Positions 1-8,433 of a DNA stretch of 64,000 nt are shown piece by piece. The position numbers and the translations under genes were made by a program. This DNA is from Bacillus methanolicus MGA3 (GTDB lineage Bacteria; Bacillota; Bacilli; Bacillales; Cytobacillaceae), in the NCBI RefSeq assembly GCF_000724485.1, contig NZ_CP007739.1:418843-482842 (forward strand). Direction: 5' to 3'. The notes under the pieces are model-generated. The model worked only from the letters and a program-made list of their open reading frames with translations. It was not told where the DNA came from and made no database searches. Position 1 is the stretch's first letter; every line of letters starts with the position of its first letter.

Positions 1-590
1 TAAGCATTTTTAGGAATTAAAGATACTGTTTGTTTAAGTGGGTAAGGGTCATATATGAACTGTGGCTGTCCATTTAAGTGATAATGATCATTTAATCTGG
101 TATTACCTAAACATAACAACACTAGATCAAATTCTTGAATTTCACCGTCATGCGTCATAAGAACATAATTTCTTTCTTTCCTTAAATGTACTACCTCACT
201 GAATTTAACACAAACTGTTATATTTTTCTTGATAGCTCTCTCTACACTTTCCTCAAAAACATTTTTTAAATATTCACCGAATACGCTTCTTGGTAAGAAT
301 TCCTCCTGTTCAAATCTTAATTTGTATCGGCTTTTATACCAATTCCAAAAGTGATCAGGCTCTTCAAAGATAATAGACATTTGCTTTGAATGCCTATTTA
401 ATAATAGAAAATCATAATCATCTTGATAGGCAATCCCCGGACCAACATAAGGTTTTTTTTCGTAAATGGTAATATTTACATTATTACCATTACATCCGTT
501 ATAATTAATCTTCATTGTAAGATAATTAAATAAGGAAATGCCTGCAGCACCACCTCCAACAATTGCGATAGATGTGATTGCTTCCTTCAT
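1..590 (-). CDS. FAD/NAD(P)-binding protein, 3' end cut by the window edge
   Basis: The reading frame is open from the ATG at 590 to the window edge, giving 196 residues. A Rossmann dinucleotide motif (IAIVGGGAAGIS) sits at residues 8-19. It is followed by GPGIAYQ and by LLLNRHSKQMS, a pattern typical of the NAD_binding_9 class of FAD/NAD(P)-binding proteins. An AAAGGAGG ribosome binding site lies just upstream of the ATG. The gene points away from the zinc genes and is the outermost member of the minus-strand block. A second FAD/NAD(P) protein of different sequence lies at 10241-11416. The substrate is unknown. The family call is good; membership of the zinc regulon is only inferred, because no convincing Zur box is visible upstream. 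Confidence 0.75.
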   Translation of the reverse strand, partial: MKEAITSIAIVGGGAAGISLFNYLTMKINYNGCNGNNVNITIYEKKPYVGPGIAYQDDYDFLLLNRHSKQMSIIFEEPDHFWNWYKSRYKLRFEQEEFLPRSVFGEYLKNVFEESVERAIKKNITVCVKFSEVVHLRKERNYVLMTHDGEIQEFDLVLLCLGNTRLNDHYHLNGQPQFIYDPYPLKQTVSLIPKNA

Positions 591-599
591 ATAGATTCC

Positions 600-926
600 T
601 CCTTTAAGGTGAACATGGTGATTTGTTATTTTAAATACCTTGTTAGTTAAGGATATCTTTTTTCGTAGTGATCTCTTAAAGACTAGAATCATTCAGTTCT
701 TAAAGGATTCCTATTTTATATAGAGGGTAGATACAAGTACATATTTAATAGTTCCTCCTTTTTTGTAAGTTTTTTGTTACACACTTTAATTGAATCAGGT
801 AAAAAAAATTTCCTTAATGCAAAATTTAAGCCTAGACTCAAAAAATGTCAATTGTTTTTTGAAAAAAATGTAAAATAGTTAGAAGATCATGGTAATAAAG
901 TATGGTATAAAAAACACAAAACCTTG
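600..926. other. Intergenic region, no gene recognised
   Basis: This AT-rich stretch has stop codons in all frames. I see no RNA gene or convincing Zur box. It ends at an IS6-type terminal repeat remnant. Confidence 0.5.
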
Positions 927-990
927 GGCTATGGTGCAAAATCCTTGCACAGATTGTAAGTAATTTCTAAATTTTGGATATACTGATACT
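927..990 (+). mobile_element. IS6-family (IS240-like) end remnant
   Basis: The sequence begins with a degenerate terminal repeat (GCTATGGTGCAAAA). It continues with TCTAAATTTTGGATATACTG and ATACT, the same subterminal sequence seen next to better terminal repeats at 33742-33806 and 37737-37796. No transposase gene remains. Confidence 0.55.
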
Positions 991-1117
991 ATTACTTTAA
1001 AAAAGATTTGTGATTGGTATGGAAACGAAGAGTTTATTCAAAAAATGTATATTTCTAGTTAACATAATTAACATAAGGAAGTTACCTAACAAGCCAAGGG
1101 GTTTCACTTTGTCCGTT

Positions 1118-1440
1118 TTATTTTATACATCGATGATCAATCAAGGTTTGAGCATACTTAAATGCGGCTTGAGATAAATAAAAAAGTGGGGTTTTATCCC
1201 TAGCCATTGTTACTTTCCAAATAGTAAGAGAAAAGAATCCTTTTCTTTTTTGTGTTCCAACTGGCATGCAGCTCTTTTTTGATTTTGCACCAAGGATCTT
1301 TAGACTGTTCTCTTTGCAGTATTGTTTTGAGTACAGAAGTGCTTTCAATTTGTACCAATTTATTTTCACAAGATAAAAATATACCTGCTGTTAATCGCAC
1401 TCCTGACCAAATGTATGACATAATGACTTATAAGCTTTAA
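1118..1440 (-). repeat. Degraded repeat, related to 41170-41560; possible transposase relic
   Basis: The minus-strand translation contains ALLYSKQ, KENSLKI, TKSKK and FWKVTM-like strings. A second, independently decayed copy at 41170-41560 has the matching strings ALLYSKQD, KNSLKIVDTKSKKE and FWKVTMV. The DNA around both also aligns, including a gtttcacttt/gttcacttt(at)ccgttt start. Both copies are broken by stops. The most likely source is a transposase gene, but I cannot name the family. Confidence 0.45.
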
Positions 1441-1699
1441 ATGTATTTACAGTTTGGAGAATTTAATGTTTCATATTTAATTTACAAATCTGGTTTTAAC
1501 TCTAGCCCTAAGTGACGAGGATAGAAAAACGGTTTGTACAAAGTGATTTGGAACAATGTGAACTGCCTGTAACTGGCTATATTTTATACTTATGATTTGT
1601 TTAATTTTCTTTGATTGGATGGAAGACAGAATGGACCACAGAAGTATTGCGAGTGATTGGAGTAAGTTAACTGTCTTACAAAAACTACATGTGATATAT

Positions 1700-2146
1700 C
1701 TAAGAGTAAAAACCTTCGTAGTTTTTTTCATCTTTTAAGACCTTATCTAGAGCTTGCCACGTCATTAATGCACAGTTATGTCTGGCTTTTAATTGATGTA
1801 CACCCTTTAGAGAAAAGCTGTCACCTAAGTCCACCTCATCTGGTGTCTTTCCATGCCGGATTAATTGTTCAAATGCTTTTCTAAGAGATGTAATTTCTTT
1901 TAGAGATTTATTCTTAATAAGCTCTGTCATCATGGATGCGGATGCCATACTAATGCTGCACCCTTCCCCAAGAAAGGTTACCCTTCTTACCTGATTTTGT
2001 TCTAGCTCCACAAATAAAGTCATCACATCCCCACATGTCGGATTCTTATAATGAGTTTTCTTTACATTTTCCCCCTTAATTTTCTCAAAATTTCTTTTGT
2101 TATTATAATGATCCAAAATAACTTGTCGGTACAGGTTATCAAGCAT
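1700..2146 (-). CDS. sufU: SufU-family iron-sulfur assembly/sulfurtransfer protein
   Basis: This 148-residue protein matches SufU in length and motifs: LDNLYRQVILDHYNNKRN at the N terminus, NPTCGD (C38, D40), GEGCSISMASASMM (C63) and RHNCALMTW (C125). In SufU the three cysteines and the aspartate bind a zinc ion, and the protein accepts sulfur from the cysteine desulfurase SufS. No sufS, sufB, sufC or sufD gene lies nearby, so this is probably an accessory paralogue working with chromosomal partners. It lies among zinc-starvation genes on the same strand. I see no good Zur box upstream; an upstream promoter may have been lost when the adjacent cobW gene decayed. The family call is firm; the zinc-related role is inferred. 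Confidence 0.85.
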   Translation of the reverse strand: MLDNLYRQVILDHYNNKRNFEKIKGENVKKTHYKNPTCGDVMTLFVELEQNQVRRVTFLGEGCSISMASASMMTELIKNKSLKEITSLRKAFEQLIRHGKTPDEVDLGDSFSLKGVHQLKARHNCALMTWQALDKVLKDEKNYEGFYS

Positions 2147-2639
2147 AGTAAAGGAATTCCCCTTTCCTCATAAATATAACGGTTAGCTTAATCCATTTCT
2201 TCTTGTTAATTAGTCTATAAGTATAATTCTTCTCAAAAGAATGCTAGTTATAGAAAACAGTTTAAGTACTTTTTTATTAAGAATGGAACGATTCTTATAC
2301 GTCCCTTCTTGTGTTTCATTTCTGCGATGTATTATCAGTAGCCCCGATTCAGCTTGTTCAAAAATACTAGTTAATTAGCAATGCAATTTTTAAATTATTG
2401 TTCTAGCTCTTCCTTAATTTGATATGACCATAAACTCAAAATTGATCTTCACTTCTTAGATGACCAACATCACCATTAACATGATGACAAAGTATCCCCC
2501 ATTGCTTTTCGAGAAAAAAGACCTTTTGATCTAGATAAGTCAATCAATGGATGAGAGTTACCTTATTCATGAGAAAGGGGAAGGCTTATGACGATATAAG
2601 GAAATCCTTTATATAAAAGGAATAAATGAACGAATTGTA
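2147..2639. other. Intergenic region with no intact gene
   Basis: No reading frame with recognisable content remains. The minus strand downstream of the decayed cobW at 2640-2858 probably contains more of that gene, but I cannot align it to the COG0523 C-terminal domain with confidence. Confidence 0.4.
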
Positions 2640-2858
2640 TTTCAAGGACTACATATGCTCGTGGGATCCGAATTAAATCTCCACGAACTGTACAACAAAT
2701 GCAGCCATTATTCATTTCCAAGATTTCCTCATCAGCTAACAGCTATCTTTTGTTTTATGCTTTTGTGTCAAAATTCGATTTAACAGAGCTGTTTTCCTAG
2801 CACCTAAATAACCAGTCAAGATGGTTACAGGAATTTTATTTGATTTCATAAAAACCAT
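2640..2858 (-). pseudogene. Decayed COG0523/CobW GTPase (N-terminal part)
   Basis: From the ATG at 2858 the translation reads [20 protein letters not shown], clearly the N terminus of a COG0523 GTPase. The Walker A motif is damaged (GYLGARKT instead of GxxGxGKT). A deletion and frame change follow, and a second frame resumes with EILEMNNGCICCTVRGDLIR, the family's conserved CxCC metal-binding motif and following helix. The rest is lost. An AGGAAG site precedes the ATG, and the gene starts 16 bases after the ferredoxin stop, so the two were probably one operon. It resembles the zagA/yciC type at 11509 more than the other two cobW genes. Confidence 0.8.
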
Positions 2859-2874
2859 AATCTTCTTCCTCAAT

Positions 2875-3270
2875 TTAAAGTATTTTTGATACTTTGATTA
2901 CTTTTTCTTTGTCTTTAGGTATCCCAACAACAATTCCATCATCTGCGCGCTCAAAAACCTGACCATTAAATGAATGGCTCACTTTACCTGTAAAATCCTC
3001 ATTGGCAATAAGGGAATCAATGAATAGGGAAGCATCCTCAGATTTCAAATCTTTATACCAAGTCCCTTTTGGATATACGATGGCAACACACTTATCAAGG
3101 CATCTTCCATTACAACGTGTGCGAGTTGTATGGATGATATCATCTAATTCTCGATCTGAGATTTCTTTACGGATAGCTTGAGTTAGTTCCTCTGCCCCCA
3201 CTTGATTGCAGCTGCTACCGTTACAAATGAAAACATGATGTTTTGTTTTACTTAAATCCCAAGTGGCCAT
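2875..3270 (-). CDS. (2Fe-2S) ferredoxin, thioredoxin-like type
   Basis: This is a small cytoplasmic protein with the cysteine pattern of thioredoxin-fold 2Fe-2S ferredoxins: ICNGSSC near the N terminus and [10 protein letters not shown] in the middle, followed by PKGTWY. The start is assigned to the ATG at 3270 because AGGAGG abuts an earlier in-frame ATG at 3279 and is correctly spaced only for 3270. A near-perfect Zur box ends about 20 bases upstream, so expression should rise when zinc is scarce. A decayed cobW gene follows directly. Similar ferredoxins are found next to metal-chelation and cobalamin-type genes, but the partner here is not evident. The family call is good; the function is unknown. 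Confidence 0.8.
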   Translation of the reverse strand: MATWDLSKTKHHVFICNGSSCNQVGAEELTQAIRKEISDRELDDIIHTTRTRCNGRCLDKCVAIVYPKGTWYKDLKSEDASLFIDSLIANEDFTGKVSHSFNGQVFERADDGIVVGIPKDKEKVIKVSKIL

Positions 3271-3291
3271 CTTTGTCATCCTCCTGAAAAT

Positions 3292-3312
3292 AAAACGTAG
3301 TTATTACGGTTT
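3292..3312. promoter_or_regulatory. Zur box upstream of the ferredoxin
   Basis: The 21-bp palindrome reads AAAACGTAGT-T-ATTACGGTTT. It matches the Bacillus Zur consensus (half-sites AAATCGTAAT and ATTACGATTT around one central base) at 18 of 20 half-site positions. Confidence 0.85.
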
Positions 3313-3430
3313 AAAAACGATTATTGTCTAATTTTTTTATTTTCCAAACTACTTATATTGATTCTTATCTACATGGTTTACCCATTACTAAATACAATCA
3401 ATGAAAGGAAAACCTCAAAAAGCCCATCAT

Positions 3431-3700
3431 TCACCAACTTGACTTTTTAACTCCTGGAATTTGCCCCTTATTGGCTAATTCCCTAAACGCAATTCTTGAC
3501 ATCTTAAATTTTCTTAGATAGCCTCTGGGTCTTCCTGTGATTTCGCATCGATTGTGCAGGCGAGTAGGGGATGAATCCCTCGGTAATTTCCTCAAAGCTT
3601 CGTAATCTCCTTTTGCCTTCAATTCTCTTCTTAAATCAGCATATTTTTCAACTAACTCCTGTCGTTTTCTTTCTTTTGCTACTTTAGACTTTTTCGCCAT
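3431..3700 (-). CDS. rpsN: 30S ribosomal protein S14, zinc-free (C-) form
   Basis: This 89-residue protein starts [14 protein letters not shown] and contains [32 protein letters not shown] and [11 protein letters not shown], diagnostic of S14. It has one cysteine and lacks the two CxxC pairs of the 61-residue zinc-binding form, so it is the long C- type (the equivalent of B. subtilis YhzA/RpsNB). Such paralogues allow ribosome assembly when zinc is scarce and let zinc be released from the C+ form. The ATG at 3700 is chosen because S14 begins with MAKKS and an AAAGGATGG site precedes it. A Zur box lies about 60 bases upstream. Confidence 0.95.
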   Translation of the reverse strand: MAKKSKVAKERKRQELVEKYADLRRELKAKGDYEALRKLPRDSSPTRLHNRCEITGRPRGYLRKFKMSRIAFRELANKGQIPGVKKSSW

Positions 3701-3761
3701 GCAATCCCATCCTTTCTCTTTATTCATTTTCTTTTCCTCTTTAAGAAGTTTATGAAATTGA

Positions 3762-3782
3762 AAATCGTAATTATTCTTATTT
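3762..3782. promoter_or_regulatory. Zur box upstream of rpsN
   Basis: The left half-site is perfect (AAATCGTAAT), then T, and the right half reads ATTCTTATTT. One arm is exact and the other partly degenerate, as in several natural Zur sites. Confidence 0.75.
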
Positions 3783-3847
3783 ACATCATAAATTCTAACT
3801 TATTTATAAATCATACGCAAATTACATTAAAGATTTAGACAATAGGA

Positions 3848-4789
3848 CTAATATGAATGAGAAGCAGGCATTTTGTCTTGCTGTAAATTTGTTAGTGTTG
3901 TTTGTAGCCAGTTATGATCTAATTCATCTCCGATAAATACTAGTGTATTTTTCATCTTCATCCTGATTTTTGAATATAAGGGCATTCCATAAGCATATTG
4001 CAAAAGATACGTTTCCTCTGTACCTGTAAAACGGATATATCCTTTAATACGATAGATAGATTCAGGCATTATTCTTAAGAAATCCTCCAACTTTTTCTTA
4101 TCAATGGGTTGGGAAAATGTATGGACATAAGTCTTAATGTGCAGATGTTCGATAGCATGTGCTTTTTGGTGCGCATCTCGTTCTTTTGCTTTTAGATTTC
4201 TAATCATCTCTGGGTTGATATTTGCAAACTTTGTAGGAATAATCTTACCTTTTGGATTAATAGATTGAAGTTCAATCTCAAATTCTTTTTGTTTCTCCTC
4301 TAAAACTTTATCAATCTTATTTAATAAAACGATATCAGCATGCTTCACTTGCTCCGTAATGAGCTTTTGAAGCGGAAACTTTAGAGTATGACGATCACTC
4401 CAACGAAGGGCATCTAAAATGGTAATAATGGATTGAACCTTTACCTTTTCCGCAAAAAGAGGGGATAAACAGGCATCTAATACTTCAACTGGATGAGCAA
4501 CACCTGTGGTCTTAATATAAATAGCATCCAACTCATATTGATTGATGAGTTCGCTTAATTTCACTTCAAGCTGATATGATAGGGTGCAACAAACACAACC
4601 ATTTAACAACTCTTTTAGGGGGATTTTTTCTGAAATAGCATCGGAGTCAATGGAGACTAGACCCATTTCATTCATAATGACAGCCACTTTCCTCTCTTTT
4701 TCGTGTTCCTTTTTAAGTATTTGTTGAAGTAAAGTTGTTTTTCCAGCACCAAGGAAGCCCGATAAAATATAAATCTCTACTTTTTCCAA
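3848..4789 (-). CDS. COG0523/CobW-family GTPase, putative zinc metallochaperone
   Basis: The protein has about 313 residues: a GTPase domain with Walker A (GFLGAGKTT), the metal-binding NGCVCC motif, ESTG-like KTTGVAHP, the NKID guanine-specificity motif, and a C-terminal CobW_C domain. Zinc-regulated COG0523 proteins are thought to deliver zinc to client enzymes. An upstream in-frame ATG at 4846 lies inside the Zur box itself and cannot be the start. The TTG at 4789, preceded by AAGGTAAGG, gives a normal N terminus (LEKVEIYILSGFLG). There is no histidine-rich loop, unlike the copy at 7305. It is transcribed divergently from dcd. Confidence 0.88.
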   Translation of the reverse strand: MEKVEIYILSGFLGAGKTTLLQQILKKEHEKERKVAVIMNEMGLVSIDSDAISEKIPLKELLNGCVCCTLSYQLEVKLSELINQYELDAIYIKTTGVAHPVEVLDACLSPLFAEKVKVQSIITILDALRWSDRHTLKFPLQKLITEQVKHADIVLLNKIDKVLEEKQKEFEIELQSINPKGKIIPTKFANINPEMIRNLKAKERDAHQKAHAIEHLHIKTYVHTFSQPIDKKKLEDFLRIMPESIYRIKGYIRFTGTEETYLLQYAYGMPLYSKIRMKMKNTLVFIGDELDHNWLQTTLTNLQQDKMPASHSY

Positions 4790-4833
4790 TTTTATCCTTA
4801 CCTTTCTATTTGATAATTCAGAAAAAATTATGT

Positions 4834-4854
4834 AAAACAGAATCATTACGATTT
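4834..4854. promoter_or_regulatory. Zur box between cobW and dcd
   Basis: Read on the minus strand, the left half is perfect (AAATCGTAAT), then G, and the right half is ATTCTGTTTT. It overlaps the region where the minus-strand cobW promoter should lie. The divergent dcd start is about 157 bases away, so joint control is possible but not shown. Confidence 0.75.
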
Positions 4855-5010
4855 ATAATTATAAGGTAATGATCCTGAGCCTACAAGATAAGTACATTCT
4901 ATAGACTTTATTAAAGTAGAATAGTAATAACAATGAATAATGCGGCACAAACGTAGTGAAAACAAATGTTAATTCAAACAGAAGTTAAAAAATTAGGAGG
5001 TAATAAGAAT

Positions 5011-5586
5011 ATGATTCTATCCGGAAGAACAATTTTAGAAAAATTAGAGAAAAAAGAGTTGTATATTGAACCAATTACTAGATCTCAAATACAACCTGCT
5101 TCTGTTGATTTGCGCTTGGGAAATCACTTTCTTACAATCGATGAGCATGTGACTCCTATGATTTCTCTCGATAAGCCTGCGGAATATAAAGAGATTTACC
5201 AGCAGGTTATTATTATTCCACCACAATCTTTTATATTAGGAACCACTCTTGAGTTTATAAGCTTGCCTAATAACATGACTGCTTTTGTAGAAGGAAGAAG
5301 CTCTATTGGAAGATTAGGATTGTTTATTCAAAATGCCGGATGGGTGGACCCAGGGTTTGAGGGGCATATCACATTAGAACTTTATAATGCTAACCGTGTT
5401 CCGATTGAACTAAAGGAAGGGAGACGTATATGTCAGTTAGTTTTAGCTTCTTTGGATCAAGAAACTACTCCTTACATGGGAAAATACGTTGGTCAAAACA
5501 AAGCAACTGAAAGCAGAGTCTATCTTGATGAAGAGGAGGAAGGATTGAAGATAAGGAGGAACCAAGAGTTCAAGGAATTTGATTAA
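5011..5586 (+). CDS. dcd: dCTP deaminase
   Basis: This 191-residue protein begins [12 protein letters not shown]. It contains [44 protein letters not shown] and CQLVLASL, the signature segments of the Dcd/dUTPase family. RSS-IGR-G and the following GxxDxGF segment form the nucleotide site. The enzyme converts dCTP to dUTP plus ammonia, or onward to dUMP in bifunctional members, which cannot be told apart here. It uses magnesium and needs no zinc, unlike dCMP and cytidine deaminases. That may explain its place among zinc-sparing genes. ATG 5011 follows AGGAGG; an earlier ATG at 4966 lacks a ribosome binding site and adds unrelated residues. Confidence 0.92.
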   Translation: MILSGRTILEKLEKKELYIEPITRSQIQPASVDLRLGNHFLTIDEHVTPMISLDKPAEYKEIYQQVIIIPPQSFILGTTLEFISLPNNMTAFVEGRSSIGRLGLFIQNAGWVDPGFEGHITLELYNANRVPIELKEGRRICQLVLASLDQETTPYMGKYVGQNKATESRVYLDEEEEGLKIRRNQEFKEFD

Positions 5587-5723
5587 TTTTTTAGGGTTAT
5601 CTAAAGCTTCAGTTAATTTTGGGGTTCTAGTTTACGAAAATGTTAGAAAGAAAAATGGAGGGAAATAAGGAATTATCATCGGGGGAGCATTTGTTTATTT
5701 ATATAGAATGTAATAAAATGAAT

Positions 5724-5744
5724 AAATCGTAATGGTTCTTTTTT
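5724..5744. promoter_or_regulatory. Zur box upstream of folE2
   Basis: The left half-site is perfect (AAATCGTAAT), then G, with a weak right half (GTTCTTTTTT). It lies about 50 bases before the folE2 start, matching the known Zur control of folE2 (yciA) in B. subtilis. Confidence 0.7.
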
Positions 5745-5791
5745 GACCTTTGATAATGATATATATTTACTAACTGTGAGGAGTATGATGC

Positions 5792-6712
5792 ATGAAAAAT
5801 ATTAAACTTCCTCCAAAAAATGAACGATTTAAGCTGTTTGGTTCTATAGAACCTGGAATAAAAATGAAACCAAGCGAAAAAGAAAAGATGCCCGATTTAC
5901 AAAACATTAGAGAAGATTTCTTGTTTGAGATTGATGCTGTCGGTATTACAAATGTAAAAATACCTGTTTCCGTTACTTCAACGTTAAACCCAAAAACACA
6001 ATCTACAATCGCTACTTTCACTCTAACTTCTACGCTTCCGCGTGATGTAAAGGGAACAAATATGAGTCGTTTTACTGAACAATTGGAGTTATATCGCAGA
6101 CAAGGATTTACTTTAAACTTTTCACAACTACACGATTTTGTAAAAGAATTATCAGAACGTTTAGGCCAAAGAGATGCAAAGCTTGAAGTAAGCTTTCCTT
6201 GGTTTTACGAACAGACAGCACCTTCGTCTTCTCTTGCAGGATTGAACCATGCTGATGCAAGAATCTTGTTATCTTACCAACATGAAAATGTAGTAGAAAG
6301 AACGGTTGAGCTAACCTGTGCTGTAACGACCTTATGCCCTTGTTCGAAGGAAATTAGTGAGTACAGCGCTCATAATCAACGGGGTTTCATTAAAATGACT
6401 ACAGTGTTAACTGATAATTATGATGAATCCGTTGATTGGAAAGTCGTACTTTTACATGCTGCCCAATCAAATGCCAGTGCCGTGATTCATCCGATTTTAA
6501 AACGCCCCGATGAAAAAATAGTGACTGAAAAAGCTTATGAAAATCCTCGCTTTGTTGAGGATATGGTTCGTCTTGTGGCTGCTGATTTATATGAAATACC
6601 ATTTATTCAATCCTTTATAATAGAATGCCGTAATGAAGAGTCTATCCATCTTCATGATGCCTATGCCTTTGTAACATTCGATAAAACAATTGGTTCTGGT
6701 GCAAAAAGCTAA
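5792..6712 (+). CDS. folE2: GTP cyclohydrolase IB (zinc-independent folate synthesis)
   Basis: This 306-residue protein matches FolE2/COG1469: VGITNVKIPV near residue 51, ISLPRDVKGTNMSRF-like STLPRDVKGTNMSRF, and the active-site segment TTLCPCSKEIS followed by AHNQRG. It makes 7,8-dihydroneopterin triphosphate from GTP, the first step of folate synthesis, and replaces zinc-dependent FolE when zinc is low. The C terminus (TIGSGAKS) is encoded by an IS6-type terminal repeat (GGTTCTGGTGCAAAAA at 6692), so an insertion has replaced the last few codons. The conserved core is intact and activity is likely retained. Confidence 0.93.
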   Translation: MKNIKLPPKNERFKLFGSIEPGIKMKPSEKEKMPDLQNIREDFLFEIDAVGITNVKIPVSVTSTLNPKTQSTIATFTLTSTLPRDVKGTNMSRFTEQLELYRRQGFTLNFSQLHDFVKELSERLGQRDAKLEVSFPWFYEQTAPSSSLAGLNHADARILLSYQHENVVERTVELTCAVTTLCPCSKEISEYSAHNQRGFIKMTTVLTDNYDESVDWKVVLLHAAQSNASAVIHPILKRPDEKIVTEKAYENPRFVEDMVRLVAADLYEIPFIQSFIIECRNEESIHLHDAYAFVTFDKTIGSGAKS

Positions 6713-6905
6713 AACTTATGGTAAGAAATCTATTAAACTTGGACGTACTAATACTGTAAAAAAGGGTGACTGATCAGTATGACTAATGAAAATTTGTTTA
6801 AATGGAAGCATTACTAGCCTGAAATCATTATCTTAACCGTCAGATGGGGATGGAGGAAGGGGAACTATTGCTAACACTACTACCATGTGTTGGGTGCATC
6901 AATAT
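6692..6905 (+). mobile_element. IS6-family element remnant: left end plus transposase N terminus
   Basis: The 16-bp terminal repeat GGTTCTGGTGCAAAAA begins inside the folE2 3' end. The subterminal ATCTATTAAACTTGGACGTA follows. From the ATG at 6779 the translation reads MTNENLFKWKHY, then a stop codon where the family has glutamine, then PEIIILTVRW. After a deletion, a frame with EERG-TIANTT and WVHQYGP remains, matching IS240-type transposases. The catalytic DDE region is gone. Confidence 0.85.
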
Positions 6906-6939
6906 GGTCCTCCTTTGGATATCCGCAGCATGGGCCATG

Positions 6940-7070
6940 ACATGAATATGTATGATACTATTAACGGGAAAAGTGGTTCCGCTGTGGAACCTTTAAAAGT
7001 GAAGAAAGGGGCGAAAAAGTACGACTTCGCCTTGTAAACGCAGGATACATGTCCCACAAACTCTGCTCTT
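6940..7070 (+). pseudogene. Multicopper oxidase fragment
   Basis: One frame reads INGKSGSAVEPLKVKKG and, after a one-base shift, a second reads EKVRLRLVNAGYMSHKL. Together these match the cupredoxin-domain segment of bacterial multicopper oxidases. The copper-ligand histidines are missing because only about 40 residues remain. It is directly joined to the IS6 remnant upstream. Nothing else is recognisable up to the Zur box at 7261. Confidence 0.65.
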
Positions 7071-7260
7071 GCTCTAATTAAGTGAGCAAGATAAAAACGC
7101 ATATTTATTAGAGAGTAGAGAGGGCTGGAGGATTCTTATTTGTAATTAGCATATTTAGCAGTAGAAAACAACAAAGCTTGTGAAAAGAGCCTTTCTAAAA
7201 GAAAGTGTCAGTATATATGAACATATATCTGTTATTATGAACATATATTTGTTATTATAT

Positions 7261-7281
7261 AAAACGTAATGATTACGATTT
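7261..7281. promoter_or_regulatory. Zur box upstream of the histidine-rich cobW
   Basis: The site reads AAAACGTAAT-G-ATTACGATTT, with 19 of 20 half-site positions matching the consensus. It is the best Zur box in the window. An in-frame ATG at 7269 lies inside it, which excludes that ATG as the start. Confidence 0.92.
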
Positions 7282-7304
7282 ATCTGCATATTAGGAGGGA
7301 AATT

Positions 7305-8279
7305 ATGCAAAAAATACCCGTTTATATTATCTCTGGTTTTTTGGGAAGTGGAAAAACAACGTTATTAACTTATATCCTAGAATATTGTAAATCTAAGAAA
7401 ATAAAACCTGCCGTTGTACTCAATGAACTAGGAAGCGTTAATGTTGAGACACATTTATTTGAGAATGAAAATGTATTTGAGCTACTAAATGGATGTATTT
7501 GTTGTACGATCCAGGATGACTTAAGAACAACTTTAACTACCCTTTTAGATTCACATATTAAAAATCCTATTGACGTTGTATTTATTGAAGGTACAGGTGT
7601 TGCCAATCCATTAGAGATTGTGGAAGCAGTAGCTAGTCCCTCCCTTGTGCATTCGCTTGATGTTCAATCTATTATTAGTGTTATTGATGTGAGCACATAC
7701 TTAGAAGATCAAAGTATTTTTACATCGAAAACTGTTCGTGATTTACTTAAGAATCAAATTACAGGGGCTACTGTAGTGGTGCTTAATAAAGTGGACTTAA
7801 TAAAGGAAAAACAACTGAAAAAGGTACAAGATAAGCTTTCGAAAGCGATAGATGCAGATACATCAGTGATCAATACTTCTTATGGCAGGGTAAACGTAGA
7901 GGAATTATTACAAAAGCGAGCAAAGATGACTGTATTTTCACATTATCGTGATCATGAGCATGATCATCATCATCAACATCATCACGAACATCATAAAGGA
8001 ATTAAAACCATTACCATTCAAGATATTCCTCCGGTATCAAGGAAGCAATTGAAAAAATGGTTAACCTCTTTACCAGAAGGGATTGTAAGAGGCAAGGGCT
8101 ATGTATTATTGAAAGATGAACAGGGTATGTATCCATTTCAATATAGTTCTAAGCAAGTACATATTAGTCGTTTCTCTCGTAATAAGTCTATGGAAGAACC
8201 TTGTATTGTTCTAATTGGAAGAGATGTCGATATTCATCATATTCAGAATTCCTATACATATCAGCTTTTATCAAAATAA
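7305..8279 (+). CDS. COG0523/CobW-family GTPase with a histidine-rich metal-binding loop
   Basis: The protein has 324 residues. The GTPase domain has Walker A (GFLGSGKTT), NGCICC, EGTGVANP and NKVD; the C-terminal CobW_C domain follows. Between them lies a histidine cluster (DHEHDHHHQHHHEHH, about residues 221-235), a strong metal-binding segment typical of zinc-chaperone members. AGGAGG precedes ATG 7305. The near-perfect Zur box sits 24 bases upstream of the start codon, so tight repression under zinc sufficiency is expected. It differs in sequence from the cobW genes at 3848 and 11509, so these are not recent duplicates. Confidence 0.92.
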   Translation: MQKIPVYIISGFLGSGKTTLLTYILEYCKSKKIKPAVVLNELGSVNVETHLFENENVFELLNGCICCTIQDDLRTTLTTLLDSHIKNPIDVVFIEGTGVANPLEIVEAVASPSLVHSLDVQSIISVIDVSTYLEDQSIFTSKTVRDLLKNQITGATVVVLNKVDLIKEKQLKKVQDKLSKAIDADTSVINTSYGRVNVEELLQKRAKMTVFSHYRDHEHDHHHQHHHEHHKGIKTITIQDIPPVSRKQLKKWLTSLPEGIVRGKGYVLLKDEQGMYPFQYSSKQVHISRFSRNKSMEEPCIVLIGRDVDIHHIQNSYTYQLLSK

Positions 8280-8433
8280 TAATGGTATTACATGTTTGTA
8301 ACAGTAAAAAATGGAAGTTATTTAACTTCAAGAAAAGGAAATTCGAGAGTATTGCAAAAAGAATAAAATTAAACTTGTTAAAGTGCCTTTATATGTTAGG
8401 CCTTTACGACTAAAAACTCAATCCCTTTAGCCT

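Noticed and set aside
2147..2400. Zur box upstream of sufU
   Set aside because: Only half-site-like matches are seen (for example AATCGTTCCATTCTT near 2285), too weak to call.
4790..4846. Longer N terminus for the cobW gene from an ATG at 4846
   Set aside because: The ATG lies inside the Zur box and has no ribosome binding site; the extra residues are unlike the family.
7269..7304. Start of the histidine-rich cobW at 7269
   Set aside because: It also lies inside a Zur box; ATG 7305 has AGGAGG and gives the normal N terminus.
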